From NCBI GenBank assembly GCA_964418835.1, contig CAYQNJ010000018.1, positions 1-28,288 on the forward strand: DNA of 28,288 nt, written 5' to 3'. Of this stretch, positions 17,140-25,104 are shown piece after piece (within the stretch, counting starts at the first letter, position 1; the number at the start of each line of letters is the position of its first letter). The stretch comes from UBA9076 sp964418835 (GTDB lineage Bacteria > Bacillota_I > Bacilli_A > Erysipelotrichales > Erysipelotrichaceae). The notes under the pieces are model-generated. The model saw only the letters and a list, made by a program, of their open reading frames with translations, did no database searches and was not told where the DNA came from. Position numbers and translations under genes: made by a program.

Positions 17140-17169
17140 AAAACTATGGATTATTTCCATAGTTTTTTT
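17140..17169 (+). terminator. Terminator of the cold-shock gene
   Basis: An 11-bp stem, AAAACTATGGA (17140-17150) with TCCATAGTTTT (17156-17166), a 5-base loop and a seven-T run. It abuts the stop of the convergent 53-codon ORF and may end transcripts from that side too. Confidence 0.85.
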
Positions 17170-17329
17170 ATTTCTTATAATTTGTATAAGAAACATATAA
17201 TAAACAAACAAATATCATTACTGCCAGAATAATTTCATTTGGTCTATCATTAAACTCAATATTCATAATATACCAAACCGCAATAATTAACAGAATCGTC
17301 CAGCTTCCAATTAAAAGTAATTTTTTCAT
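17168..17329 (-). CDS. 53-residue membrane protein of unknown function
   Basis: A small ORF beginning MKKLLLIGSWTILLIIAVWY, with two hydrophobic segments (about residues 4-22 and 33-48) separated by a polar stretch, and ending in TNYKK. The ATG lies 8 bases after the ispE stop. GGGAG overlaps that stop (TAGGGAGAAACATG), which argues for coupled translation and a real gene. It is the last gene before the convergent csp terminator. No family is recognised. Confidence 0.7.
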   Translation of the reverse strand: MKKLLLIGSWTILLIIAVWYIMNIEFNDRPNEIILAVMIFVCLLYVSYTNYKK

Positions 17330-17337
17330 GTTTCTCC

Positions 17338-18177
17338 CTATTTTTTTATAACTGTTTTTCTTGTGAATAATTTTTTTGATTTAAAATGATTATTAACTCT
17401 TTCTAGAGTTTCTAAATCTTTTGTAATTCCAAAAACTGTAGATCCTGAACCAGACATTAATGCCCCATCCATTCCTAATTCTATCATTTCATCCTTAATT
17501 TCTTTTATTTGAGGCACCAACATAAATGAAGGTTGTTCTAAAGAATTCTTTAAGTTACTTATTACACCATCATAATCATTACTAATTAAAGCTTCCTTCA
17601 TTTTTTTAATATCAGGATGTTCACACTTATTAAAATCTAAATTAGAAAAAGCAACCTTGGTAGATATCCCTTTCTTAGGTTTAACTAAAAGAATATGAAA
17701 ATCACAATCTAAATCAAAGAATTCTAATTTTTCACCAATACCACTTACAATCGCTGGTTTATTCATAAAACAAAATGGTACATCAGCTCCAACTTTTTTT
17801 GCTAGTTCAATCATTTTATTATTACTAACTTCTAATTTAAGTAGTTTTTTAACTAACCTCATAGCCGCAGCCGCATCAGCACTACCACCAGCCAAACCAG
17901 CTTGAGTAGGTATATGTTTAATTAAATCAATCTTAAAATTCTCTTTAAAATTAAACTCTCTCCTCATTACTTCTATTGCTTTAATAACTGTATTATTTTC
18001 ATCTTTTGGAATATAACCTATGTTTTGATTTATCTCCATATCATCTGAAATACTCATCTCTAAAACATCATAAAAATATAAGGGAACCATTATCATAGAT
18101 AATTCATGATATCCATCATCTCTTTTACCAACAACATCCAAACTCAAATTAATTTTCGCATATGCGTTCTCTCTCAT
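17338..18177 (-). CDS. ispE: 4-diphosphocytidyl-2-C-methyl-D-erythritol kinase
   Basis: A 279-residue GHMP-fold kinase that phosphorylates CDP-methylerythritol in the MEP route to isoprenoids. The ATP-binding loop PTQAGLAGGSADAAAA lies at about residues 90-105. The N-terminal AYAKINLSLDV and the C-terminal LMSGSGSTVFG motifs are also present. Its start overlaps the rsmA stop as ATGA, a classic coupled pair, and rsmA-ispE is a common order in this lineage. Intact. Confidence 0.96.
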   Translation of the reverse strand: MRENAYAKINLSLDVVGKRDDGYHELSMIMVPLYFYDVLEMSISDDMEINQNIGYIPKDENNTVIKAIEVMRREFNFKENFKIDLIKHIPTQAGLAGGSADAAAAMRLVKKLLKLEVSNNKMIELAKKVGADVPFCFMNKPAIVSGIGEKLEFFDLDCDFHILLVKPKKGISTKVAFSNLDFNKCEHPDIKKMKEALISNDYDGVISNLKNSLEQPSFMLVPQIKEIKDEMIELGMDGALMSGSGSTVFGITKDLETLERVNNHFKSKKLFTRKTVIKK

Positions 18178-19019
18178 ACTAGTTCCTCATACACCTTATA
18201 TAGTTCTATAAACTTATCTAAAGATATTTGTTGAGCTCTGATATTTTTATCAATCCCACTCTTATTATAAATGCTTTCAATAATATCCTTATCTTCTATA
18301 AACTCTCTTAAATTATTATTTAATGTCTTTCTTCTTTGTTTAAAACATGCTTTTACAAAAGTAAAGAACTTGTCTCTATTAATATTTTCTATAACTTCTT
18401 TCTTATTAAATTGTATTACTGAAGAATCCACTTTTGGTTTAGGATTAAATACATTCTTACTAACCTTCATCACAACCTTAACATCATATAAATATTGTGT
18501 AATAACGCTTAGTGCATTGTAATCATTACTTGAAACACTTGCACTAAATCTATCCGCAACCTCTTTTTGAATCATAACTGTAATACTATCTATATCAGTA
18601 TTACTCTCAAATATTTTAAACAAGATTGGAGTAGTAATGTAGTAAGGTAGGTTTGCACAAACAACTACCTTACCATATTCTTTAATCATCTCATCACTAA
18701 CCTTCTTTAAATCAACATTTAAAAAATCTTCATTAATTACTTCTACATTTTCATATTCTGATAATGTATCTTTCAAAACAGGAATTAGACTTTTATCTAT
18801 TTCAAATGAAACTACTTTCTTTGCAAGAAGTGCTAATTGTTCACTAAGGGCTCCAATACCTGGACCTACTTCAATAACCCCCACACCTTCACAATTAGAC
18901 AATTTAGCAATCTTAGAAACAATACTAGGTTCTATTATAAAGTTTTGACCATAGCCCTTTTTTATTTTTAAATTGTACTTTTTAACAATTTCATTTGTTC
19001 TACTAATTGTAGCAATCAT
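18174..19019 (-). CDS. rsmA: 16S rRNA dimethyladenosine transferase (KsgA)
   Basis: A 281-residue SAM-dependent methyltransferase that dimethylates two adenosines near the 3' end of 16S rRNA during 30S maturation. SAM-binding motif I is IEVGPGIGALSEQL, and the catalytic NLPYY lies at 123-127. The N-terminal GQNFI signature is present. The ATG overlaps the rnmV stop by one base (TAATG), and the end overlaps ispE. Full family length. Confidence 0.97.
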   Translation of the reverse strand: MIATISRTNEIVKKYNLKIKKGYGQNFIIEPSIVSKIAKLSNCEGVGVIEVGPGIGALSEQLALLAKKVVSFEIDKSLIPVLKDTLSEYENVEVINEDFLNVDLKKVSDEMIKEYGKVVVCANLPYYITTPILFKIFESNTDIDSITVMIQKEVADRFSASVSSNDYNALSVITQYLYDVKVVMKVSKNVFNPKPKVDSSVIQFNKKEVIENINRDKFFTFVKACFKQRRKTLNNNLREFIEDKDIIESIYNKSGIDKNIRAQQISLDKFIELYKVYEELV

Positions 19020-19540
19020 TATAATACCTCTTTAATTTGTTCTACTGTTAAACCTAACATGTTTATTCTCTTTAATAAAGTTTTAGAATTAGCTTTACCC
19101 AAACCAAAAAACTTACTTAAAGTATATCTTTTTTCTTCACTATTATCTTTTCCACTTAACCCTAATTCAAACAAATCATTCATAGTAACATTACCCTTAA
19201 CATCACCATATGTAATAACATTACTCAAAGCTTTTTCTAATACATCTTTACTCGCATGTTCTATACCTACTTTTTTAGATGTTCTCCCATCTTCTTTTAA
19301 AATATAAGCATGCTTCAATCCTTTTATCTTTTCATTCAATGTACTTCTTATATAATCTCCTGGACTATCTGGATCACAAAGTACAATAACTCCTCTAGTT
19401 TTATTTATTTTATCTATTAAAGAAATTGTAAAATCACTAAGACATGTTCCATGAGTTTCTATAGTATCACACTCAAAAAAACTCTTAAGAGTATTAGTAT
19501 CATTTTTACCTTCCACAACAATAACTTCTTTAATTTTCAT
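19019..19540 (-). CDS. rnmV: Ribonuclease M5
   Basis: A 173-residue Toprim endonuclease that trims the 5S rRNA precursor. The Toprim motifs are VVEGKNDT (Glu10) and CDPDSPGDYIR (Asp56, Asp58). ATG 19540 (MKIKEVIVVEG) is chosen because it fits family N-termini; upstream codons fall inside the RNA hairpins. No Shine-Dalgarno is present. Instead TATAAT stands six bases before the ATG, so a leaderless transcript is possible besides read-through from upstream. It is first in the rnmV-rsmA-ispE group. Confidence 0.95.
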   Translation of the reverse strand: MKIKEVIVVEGKNDTNTLKSFFECDTIETHGTCLSDFTISLIDKINKTRGVIVLCDPDSPGDYIRSTLNEKIKGLKHAYILKEDGRTSKKVGIEHASKDVLEKALSNVITYGDVKGNVTMNDLFELGLSGKDNSEEKRYTLSKFFGLGKANSKTLLKRINMLGLTVEQIKEVL

Positions 19541-19554
19541 ATTTCCATTATAAC
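19541..19554 (-). promoter_or_regulatory. Possible leaderless promoter of rnmV
   Basis: The minus strand reads TGTTATAAT, then six bases, then the rnmV ATG. A start seven bases after this extended -10 box would begin at or next to the ATG. There is no recognisable -35 box. Confidence 0.35.
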
Positions 19555-19645
19555 AAAAAAGATGTTGTACGGGGAATGTGCACAACATCTCATAGTGGAC
19601 ACTTACGGGGAATGTTTATGCTCCACTATACGAACTACTGTTCGC
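19555..19645 (-). ncRNA. Candidate small RNA or attenuator with twin C-rich loops
   Basis: Three successive hairpins on the minus strand. CGAAC-AGTA-GTTCG is at 19631-19644. A second has arms ATAGTGGA / TCCACTAT (19592-19599 with 19622-19629). The third has arms GATGTTGT / ACAACATC (19561-19568 with 19582-19589) and is followed by six T, an intrinsic terminator. Both larger loops hold the same 12-mer ACATTCCCCGTA. A promoter lies 7 bases upstream of the expected 5' end. Duplicated TCCCC loops are a hallmark of Shine-Dalgarno-pairing sRNAs such as the staphylococcal Rsa group. An attenuator for rnmV is the alternative. Confidence 0.6.
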
Positions 19646-19651
19646 TTAATC

Positions 19652-19660
19652 ATTATAACA
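19652..19660 (-). promoter_or_regulatory. Extended -10 promoter of the candidate sRNA/rnmV leader
   Basis: TGTTATAAT on the minus strand (TATAAT = complement of 19652-19657), a TGN extended -10. The -35 region is poor (TTTATT at best). The same TTGTTATAATG recurs before rnmV at about 19547-19557. Confidence 0.55.
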
Positions 19661-19670
19661 ATAACCTTTT

Positions 19671-19705
19671 AAAAAATAAAGTGTATTTACTAAATTTTTA
19701 AATAC
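19671..19705 (-). terminator. Weak terminator-like hairpin after tatD
   Basis: A 7-bp stem, GTATTTA / TAAATAC (19683-19689 with 19699-19705), with a 9-base loop and a T-rich tail on the minus strand. All base pairs but two are A-T, so termination may be partial. Confidence 0.4.
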
Positions 19706-19740
19706 TCTTACTAATTAATTGATTTGTTAAAGAATATACA

Positions 19741-20508
19741 CTATTTAACAAACAAATTATCATAATTACTACAAATTTGTTTCTTAAAATCATCCTCATC
19801 TATATTCCTTAAACCACAAATATATTTACCGGTATGCTTTACAAGCATTGGTTCATTTCTTTTACCACGGAACGGAACTGGAGTCATATAGGGACAATCA
19901 GTTTCAATTAGTAACTTATCTAAGTCTATCTTTGTCGCAACCTCTTTTGGTTTAACTGCATTTTTAAATGTCACAGTACCAGCTAAAGAAATATAATATC
20001 CAAGCTTACTAAATTCTTTAGCCATTTCATAACTACCCGAATAACAATGCATTACACCATTTGTTTTATACTCTTTCATAATATCAAAGGTGTCCTGTAA
20101 GGCATCTCTAGAATGAACAATAATAGGTTTATTAAGATCAATCGCAAGTTTAATTTGTTTAATAAATAATTCCTTTTGTTCTTGAACATTATCATTATGC
20201 CAATAATAATCTAAACCAATTTCACCAATCGCAACAACCTTTTCATTATGTGCATATTGATAAAATCTATTCCAATCTTCACCAGTAATATCCTTTTGAT
20301 CTATTGGATGTAATCCTACAGCCATATCAAAAATATCATCATTATTTGCTAGCTCTAATGCCTTATCAACTTGATCTAAACTACTACAAATTATCATTAT
20401 TCTAGTCAATCCACTATCTTTTGCATTTTGAATTACCACATCTAAATCATCCTTAAACTCTTCCCCACATATATGAGCATGGCTATCTAACCAACCTATT
20501 TCACGCAT
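19741..20508 (-). CDS. tatD: TatD-family metal-dependent deoxyribonuclease
   Basis: A 255-residue TIM-barrel hydrolase (YabD/YcfH group). The metal ligands are visible in DSHAH (8-12), GEIGLDYY (Glu96), VHSRDA (His132), HCYSG (His154) and ETDCPY (Asp204). The family acts as 3'-5' exonuclease on DNA or RNA ends in the cytoplasm. AGGAG precedes the ATG, which lies inside the end of the RDD gene (13-base overlap). It often neighbours metG and rnmV in Bacillota; here rnmV follows after a 200-base RNA element. Confidence 0.94.
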   Translation of the reverse strand: MREIGWLDSHAHICGEEFKDDLDVVIQNAKDSGLTRIMIICSSLDQVDKALELANNDDIFDMAVGLHPIDQKDITGEDWNRFYQYAHNEKVVAIGEIGLDYYWHNDNVQEQKELFIKQIKLAIDLNKPIIVHSRDALQDTFDIMKEYKTNGVMHCYSGSYEMAKEFSKLGYYISLAGTVTFKNAVKPKEVATKIDLDKLLIETDCPYMTPVPFRGKRNEPMLVKHTGKYICGLRNIDEDDFKKQICSNYDNLFVK

Positions 20509-20933
20509 ACCTTACTCCTAACTATATAATCATGTACTGATATTTCTGGATTAATTAATATCATAATTAATCCAGAACATACACTAATAAATCCATAAAA
20601 TGAAGTAATACTAATAGCTTTAATAAAAGATCTAATTACTATTTTTAAAGTGGTTTTTCTTTCATAAACTAATTTTAATTTTGTATATCTTTTACCTATA
20701 GTCTTCTTATATTTATACTCCATAAAAACTGTATAAACAACAAATATAATTATAAAAATAATATATTCATATGCCCATAATATAAATTTATCTATAAAAG
20801 AATTATCACCATTAACCAATATAACCTCAGATAAAAACAATATATCTATAATCTTTTTTATTATAAATGACGGTATATAAACAATTACACTATCAATAAA
20901 TATTGAAAGTAATCTTTTTAAAAATACATCCAT
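20496..20933 (-). CDS. RDD-family membrane protein
   Basis: A 145-residue integral membrane protein with the RDD pattern: Arg7 and Asp14 in the first helix (FLKRLLSIFIDS), then two or three further helices and the KTIGKRYTKLKLV loop typical of the family. Function is not established for this subgroup; some RDD proteins are linked to ion exchange. ATG 20933 is chosen, two bases after the mnmE stop, over a TTG 18 bases earlier. There is no strong ribosome site, so coupling with mnmE is likely. Confidence 0.85.
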   Translation of the reverse strand: MDVFLKRLLSIFIDSVIVYIPSFIIKKIIDILFLSEVILVNGDNSFIDKFILWAYEYIIFIIIFVVYTVFMEYKYKKTIGKRYTKLKLVYERKTTLKIVIRSFIKAISITSFYGFISVCSGLIMILINPEISVHDYIVRSKVCVK

Positions 20934-20935
20934 AC

Positions 20936-22261
20936 TTATTTGCCCAAACAAAATCTACTAAACAAAGCATCAATTAAATCTTCCCTAGAAGATTCACCTA
21001 TAATCTCTTTCAATGAATTATATGAATTTTGTAAATCAATTGTGACTAAATCAAGTTCTACATCATTTTCTAACATCTCAATAACATTATCCATAGAGCT
21101 TCTTGAAGATATAGCTAAACCTATTTGTCTTTCATTATTTAAAATACTTTCATTACTAGCTAATATTTGTGTCTCATACTTAGCCTCTATTACCTTAACC
21201 AATTCTTCCACATCATTATTTAAAGCAGAAACACTTAAATTATCAGTTCTTTTTATATCTGATTTATTATAGACAACAATACGATCATAATCACTAGTAA
21301 TATCTAATAACTTTCTATCTGCTTTATCTAACTCCTTAGACCCATCAAGCACTACAATAACTAGTTGTGCCTTAGATAAAGCATCTAAGCTTTTAGCTAT
21401 ACCTATTTGTTCAACCTTATCTTCAGTATCTCTGATACCTGCTGTATCAATAAGATTTAGTGTAATATTATTTAATCTAATTCTACCTTCAACTAAATCC
21501 CTTGTAGTACCTTCTATATCAGTAACAATAGCTTTATCCTCTTCTAATAATGCATTTAATAAACTACTCTTACCTACATTAGGTTTACCTAATATAACAG
21601 TATCAACACCATCTTTAATAACCATAGAATTTTGTGCTTTTACAATTATTTCATCAATCTTTTTTCTCCATATTTTAGCCATAGGTAAAACAGTATTTTG
21701 ACTTAACATCTCAACATCATCATATTCTGGATAATCAATATTAACTTCAATATTTGCAATGATTTGTAGTAAATCATCAATTAACGGATTAATTAATCTA
21801 GTAACACTACCCTTCATAGAACTAATAGCATTTCTAGCATCAATTTTATTACTCGCATTAATTATGTCATTAATACCTTCAGCTTGTGTTAGATCAATTC
21901 TACCATTTAAAAAAGCTCTTTCTGTAAACTCACCAGGTCTTGCAATTCTTGCGCCATAACCAATACATAAACCTAGAATTACTCTAGTTATAAATACACC
22001 ACCATGACAATTTATCTCAATAACATCTTCAGTAGTATAACTCTTTGGACTTCTAAATATACTAACTAAAACTTCATCAACATCATTACCATCTTGATCA
22101 AATATCATTCCATAAGTAATTGTATGACTAGCCTTATTACTTAAATCTTTATTAAACATTTTACCAACAATATTAAAAGCATCAGGACCACTTAATCTAA
22201 TAATAGATATAGCACCTTCCTGCATTGGTGTAGATATCGCTACTATTGTTTCATTAAACAT
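20936..22261 (-). CDS. mnmE: tRNA uridine-5-carboxymethylaminomethyl GTPase MnmE
   Basis: A 441-residue, three-part protein. The N-terminal domain is folate-binding (IVAISTPMQEGAISIIRLSG). A helical domain is split by a Ras-like G domain with G1 GKPNVGKSS (225-233), G2 GTTRD, G3 DTAG (272-275) and G4 NKSD. The C-terminus ends in the catalytic FCLGK. With MnmG it modifies the wobble uridine of several tRNAs. AGAGGAAG precedes the ATG. First gene of mnmE-rdd-tatD, divergent from the helicase gene. Confidence 0.97.
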   Translation of the reverse strand: MFNETIVAISTPMQEGAISIIRLSGPDAFNIVGKMFNKDLSNKASHTITYGMIFDQDGNDVDEVLVSIFRSPKSYTTEDVIEINCHGGVFITRVILGLCIGYGARIARPGEFTERAFLNGRIDLTQAEGINDIINASNKIDARNAISSMKGSVTRLINPLIDDLLQIIANIEVNIDYPEYDDVEMLSQNTVLPMAKIWRKKIDEIIVKAQNSMVIKDGVDTVILGKPNVGKSSLLNALLEEDKAIVTDIEGTTRDLVEGRIRLNNITLNLIDTAGIRDTEDKVEQIGIAKSLDALSKAQLVIVVLDGSKELDKADRKLLDITSDYDRIVVYNKSDIKRTDNLSVSALNNDVEELVKVIEAKYETQILASNESILNNERQIGLAISSRSSMDNVIEMLENDVELDLVTIDLQNSYNSLKEIIGESSREDLIDALFSRFCLGK

Positions 22262-22315
22262 AAACTTCCTCTTTCATAAATAGTTTATCATAACTTGTGA
22301 TTAAAGGTTATTTAG

Positions 22316-23680
22316 ATGTATACTTGTTTAATGAATAAATTTAAAAATTATAACTTAAAAGAAGAACTACTTCTTGCCTTAGACAAATTAAACTTTAAAG
22401 AACCATTACTTGTACAAGAAAAAGTAATACCTTTACTATTAAATAAAGAAAATCTTTTGGTTCAAGCTAAGACAGGAAGTGGTAAGACATTGTCATTTCT
22501 TTTGCCAGCATTAAATATATCTTCATTTAATGATAATTTCACATCAACAATAATATTAACACCAACAAGAGAACTAGCTTTACAAATAAATGAAGTCGCA
22601 AAAAAACTAGCAAGCTTTCATAAAATAAATATTGTTTTACTAATTGGACAAGAAGACTATAATACACAAATTAATCAATTAAAACATAAACCACATATTA
22701 TTATCGGAACTCCTGGAAGAATAATAGAACTCATTAAATCTAATAATATAAAACTAGATAAACTTAAATTAACTATTATTGATGAGGCTGATGATTTTAA
22801 TTCACTTGGATTAAAAGATCAATTAGATGAATTAATATCTTTATTACCTTCAACACAAACTGCACTATTTAGCGCAACAATCAACGACAACTATATTAAC
22901 AAACCATTAAAAAAAGTAATAATAGATGAACCTAAAACAGTAAACACTAACATATCCCAATACTTTCTTAAAACAAGTAATAAATATAAAACTTTATTAT
23001 CTATATTAAATAACTCAAACATTAAATCAACTATTGTTTATTTTAATACCAAACAAGAATGTAGTGATGTTTATGATTTACTTAAACAAGAAGATATTTT
23101 AGTTGATTTAATACATGGTGATATGAATCAAAAGAAAAGAACAAATATTTATAAATCATTTAAACAAGGAAATATAAGAGTTTTACTAGCAAGTGATGTC
23201 ATATCTAGAGGAATGGATTTTAGCGATGTATCACACATTATAAATTATGATATTCCTACAAACATAAATACATATATTCATAGATGTGGAAGAAGCGGAA
23301 GATTAAAAGATACTGGTATTTCTATATCTTTAATCTCTAAAACAGATAATCAAGAAGTAGTAGAATATATATTAGATAACTCAAAAGAATATATATATGA
23401 GAATGAAAATAAAACATTAAATACTAAATTAGAAAAAACTAAAGAACAAAAACACACTACCACATTAATAATAAGAGCTGGCAAGAAAGATAAGATTAGA
23501 CTTATTGATATAGTTGGTTCTTTAAGTAATTATATTGACTCAAGTATAATTGGTGTAATTAACTTACAAGATAAATACACTACAGTGGAAATATTAAAAC
23601 AAAATTTTGATTTAGAAGTATTAAATGATTATAGAATTAAAGGAACGAAACAAAAGGTAGAAATATCTAGGAATAAATAA
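22316..23680 (+). CDS. dbpA: DEAD-box RNA helicase of the DbpA/YxiN type
   Basis: A 454-residue ATP-dependent RNA helicase. Motifs: Q-motif region LLVQEKVIPLLL, motif I AKTGSGKT (Lys57), Ia PTRELALQ, Ib TPGR, II DEADD, III SAT, V DVISRGMDF and VI HRCGRSGR. The last ~75 residues (KDKIRLIDIVGSLSNYI and DKYTTVEIL) resemble the RNA-binding tail that directs DbpA/YxiN to hairpin 92 of 23S rRNA, so a role in 50S assembly is likely. The ATG at 22316 has AAAGG upstream; ATG 22331 is an alternative. Divergent from mnmE and monocistronic. Confidence 0.9.
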   Translation: MYTCLMNKFKNYNLKEELLLALDKLNFKEPLLVQEKVIPLLLNKENLLVQAKTGSGKTLSFLLPALNISSFNDNFTSTIILTPTRELALQINEVAKKLASFHKINIVLLIGQEDYNTQINQLKHKPHIIIGTPGRIIELIKSNNIKLDKLKLTIIDEADDFNSLGLKDQLDELISLLPSTQTALFSATINDNYINKPLKKVIIDEPKTVNTNISQYFLKTSNKYKTLLSILNNSNIKSTIVYFNTKQECSDVYDLLKQEDILVDLIHGDMNQKKRTNIYKSFKQGNIRVLLASDVISRGMDFSDVSHIINYDIPTNINTYIHRCGRSGRLKDTGISISLISKTDNQEVVEYILDNSKEYIYENENKTLNTKLEKTKEQKHTTTLIIRAGKKDKIRLIDIVGSLSNYIDSSIIGVINLQDKYTTVEILKQNFDLEVLNDYRIKGTKQKVEISRNK

Positions 23681-23681
23681 G

Positions 23682-23798
23682 AAAATATCAAATAAAGTTG
23701 GTGGTTTTGAAACAACCAAACCTAATGATGTTACTTCAAAGATGAAGAAATTACTTTACACTTACAACGAAATAAAACAAATTTATTTAAGTGTATAA
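23682..23798 (+). pseudogene. Possible Fic-domain protein remnant
   Basis: The frame starting two bases after the helicase stop reads KISNKVGGFETTKPNDVTSK and goes on KMKKLLYTYNEI to TAA 23798. The VGG...TTKPxDVxxxMKxLLxxYN pattern resembles the segment that precedes the catalytic helix in Fic proteins. There is no start codon with a ribosome site and no HPFxxGNGR motif, so it would be a dead fragment. The match is from memory and short; chance is possible. Confidence 0.25.
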
Positions 23799-23866
23799 GT
23801 AATCGTATGTTTTTTTATTAACTGTTAAATAATAATATTTAATATAATTCTAAAATGGTTTTATAT

Positions 23867-23899
23867 AAAAAAAGAATGTACAATGTACACTCTTTTTTT
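23867..23899. terminator. Bidirectional terminator between the helicase and amidohydrolase genes
   Basis: Arms at 23867-23881 and 23885-23899 (GAATGTAC with GTACACTC, one mismatch, extended by A/T runs), a 3-base loop, and seven T on each strand. Confidence 0.75.
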
Positions 23900-23911
23900 C
23901 ACAACGATAAT

Positions 23912-25099
23912 TTATTCTACTTTTGATAATTGTTCTTTATGTTGTTTTTTAACTTTGTCTAATAAAGCTTCTTCAAGTATTAAATCTAATGCTGTACAAG
24001 CTAAAGCATAAGAAGAATTTCTCATAGCCTCTAAACCAAATTCACTGCATGATGCTTCCCTAAAATCCGCAGAATGACCTACTACAGGAGTCTTTGATAT
24101 TTTAAAATAAGGTTGAATTGTAGGAACTACATAAGAAACATTTCCAACATCAGTAGAACCAGCACCACTTCTTTCACTGTAATCAATATCACTATCATAT
24201 TTTTCAAAGTTCTTAAAATATATTTCATCTAGTAATGGCGTAGTAATAGTATCATCAACTATATTTTGGTAAGACTCAATACTACCTTTAGCTCCTGTTT
24301 GTAATCCAGCACCTTCTACTATCTTTTCCACCTTACTTCTTATTTCACTAACAGTCTTTTTTGTTTTAGCTCTAAGATAGAATTTAGCCTCCGCATACTC
24401 TGGAACTATATTAGGTGCATCACCACCAGAAGTAATAATGCCATGAATCCTAACATCATCAGTTAAATGTTGTCTTAATGCATTTATTGCATTAAATACT
24501 AATATAATTGAATCTAATGCATTTATTCCTTTTTCAGGACTACCAGCAGCATGCGCTGGTTTACCATAATACTTAATTACAACAGGATCATTTGCTAAAG
24601 AGGTTGTTGTAGGAGCATTAATTATAGAAGGATGAGCACAAAGTGCTACATCAACATCATTAAAGAAACCTTCTCTCACAAAACTTCCTTTTGCACTACC
24701 ATTCTCTCCTCCTTCTTCACCAGGAGTACCATATACTCTAATTTCTCCACCTACTTTATCAATAACACTTTTTAAAGCACAAGCCCCAAGAGAAGCATTC
24801 GCCCCAAATAAATTATGACCACAAGCATGACCTATACCAACTAAAGCATCATACTCCGCAAGGTACGCTATTACAGGTCCTGGTTTATTAGACTTATAAA
24901 CTGCACTAAAACCAGTTCTATGCCCTGCCACATCAATCTTTACATCAAAACCCTCTTTTTTTAGTTGATTAGATAATACTTCACAAGCATGAAATTCATA
25001 ATTACTAACTTCAGGATTTCTATGTATATCTAATGCAAGTTCTTTATAAACATCTATATTTTCATCAATAAAACTTCTAATTTCATCCTTATAACTCAT
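23912..25099 (-). CDS. M20-family amidohydrolase (AbgB-like)
   Basis: A 395-residue zinc aminoacylase/carboxypeptidase of the M20D group. The metal motifs are HACGHN (91-96), GTPGEEGGENG (Glu127-Glu128), CAHPS and the C-terminal VGHSADFREAS. The dimerisation-domain HAAG is also present. Such enzymes release amino acids from N-acyl or p-aminobenzoyl conjugates or short peptides. As last gene of a methionine T-box operon after metQ, an N-acyl-methionine or methionyl conjugate is the likely substrate (inference). ATG 25099 is chosen (5 bases after the metQ stop), though GTG 25111 within metQ is possible. No strong ribosome site, so coupling is likely. Confidence 0.9.
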   Translation of the reverse strand: MSYKDEIRSFIDENIDVYKELALDIHRNPEVSNYEFHACEVLSNQLKKEGFDVKIDVAGHRTGFSAVYKSNKPGPVIAYLAEYDALVGIGHACGHNLFGANASLGACALKSVIDKVGGEIRVYGTPGEEGGENGSAKGSFVREGFFNDVDVALCAHPSIINAPTTTSLANDPVVIKYYGKPAHAAGSPEKGINALDSIILVFNAINALRQHLTDDVRIHGIITSGGDAPNIVPEYAEAKFYLRAKTKKTVSEIRSKVEKIVEGAGLQTGAKGSIESYQNIVDDTITTPLLDEIYFKNFEKYDSDIDYSERSGAGSTDVGNVSYVVPTIQPYFKISKTPVVGHSADFREASCSEFGLEAMRNSSYALACTALDLILEEALLDKVKKQHKEQLSKVE

Positions 25100-25104
25100 A
25101 TCTA

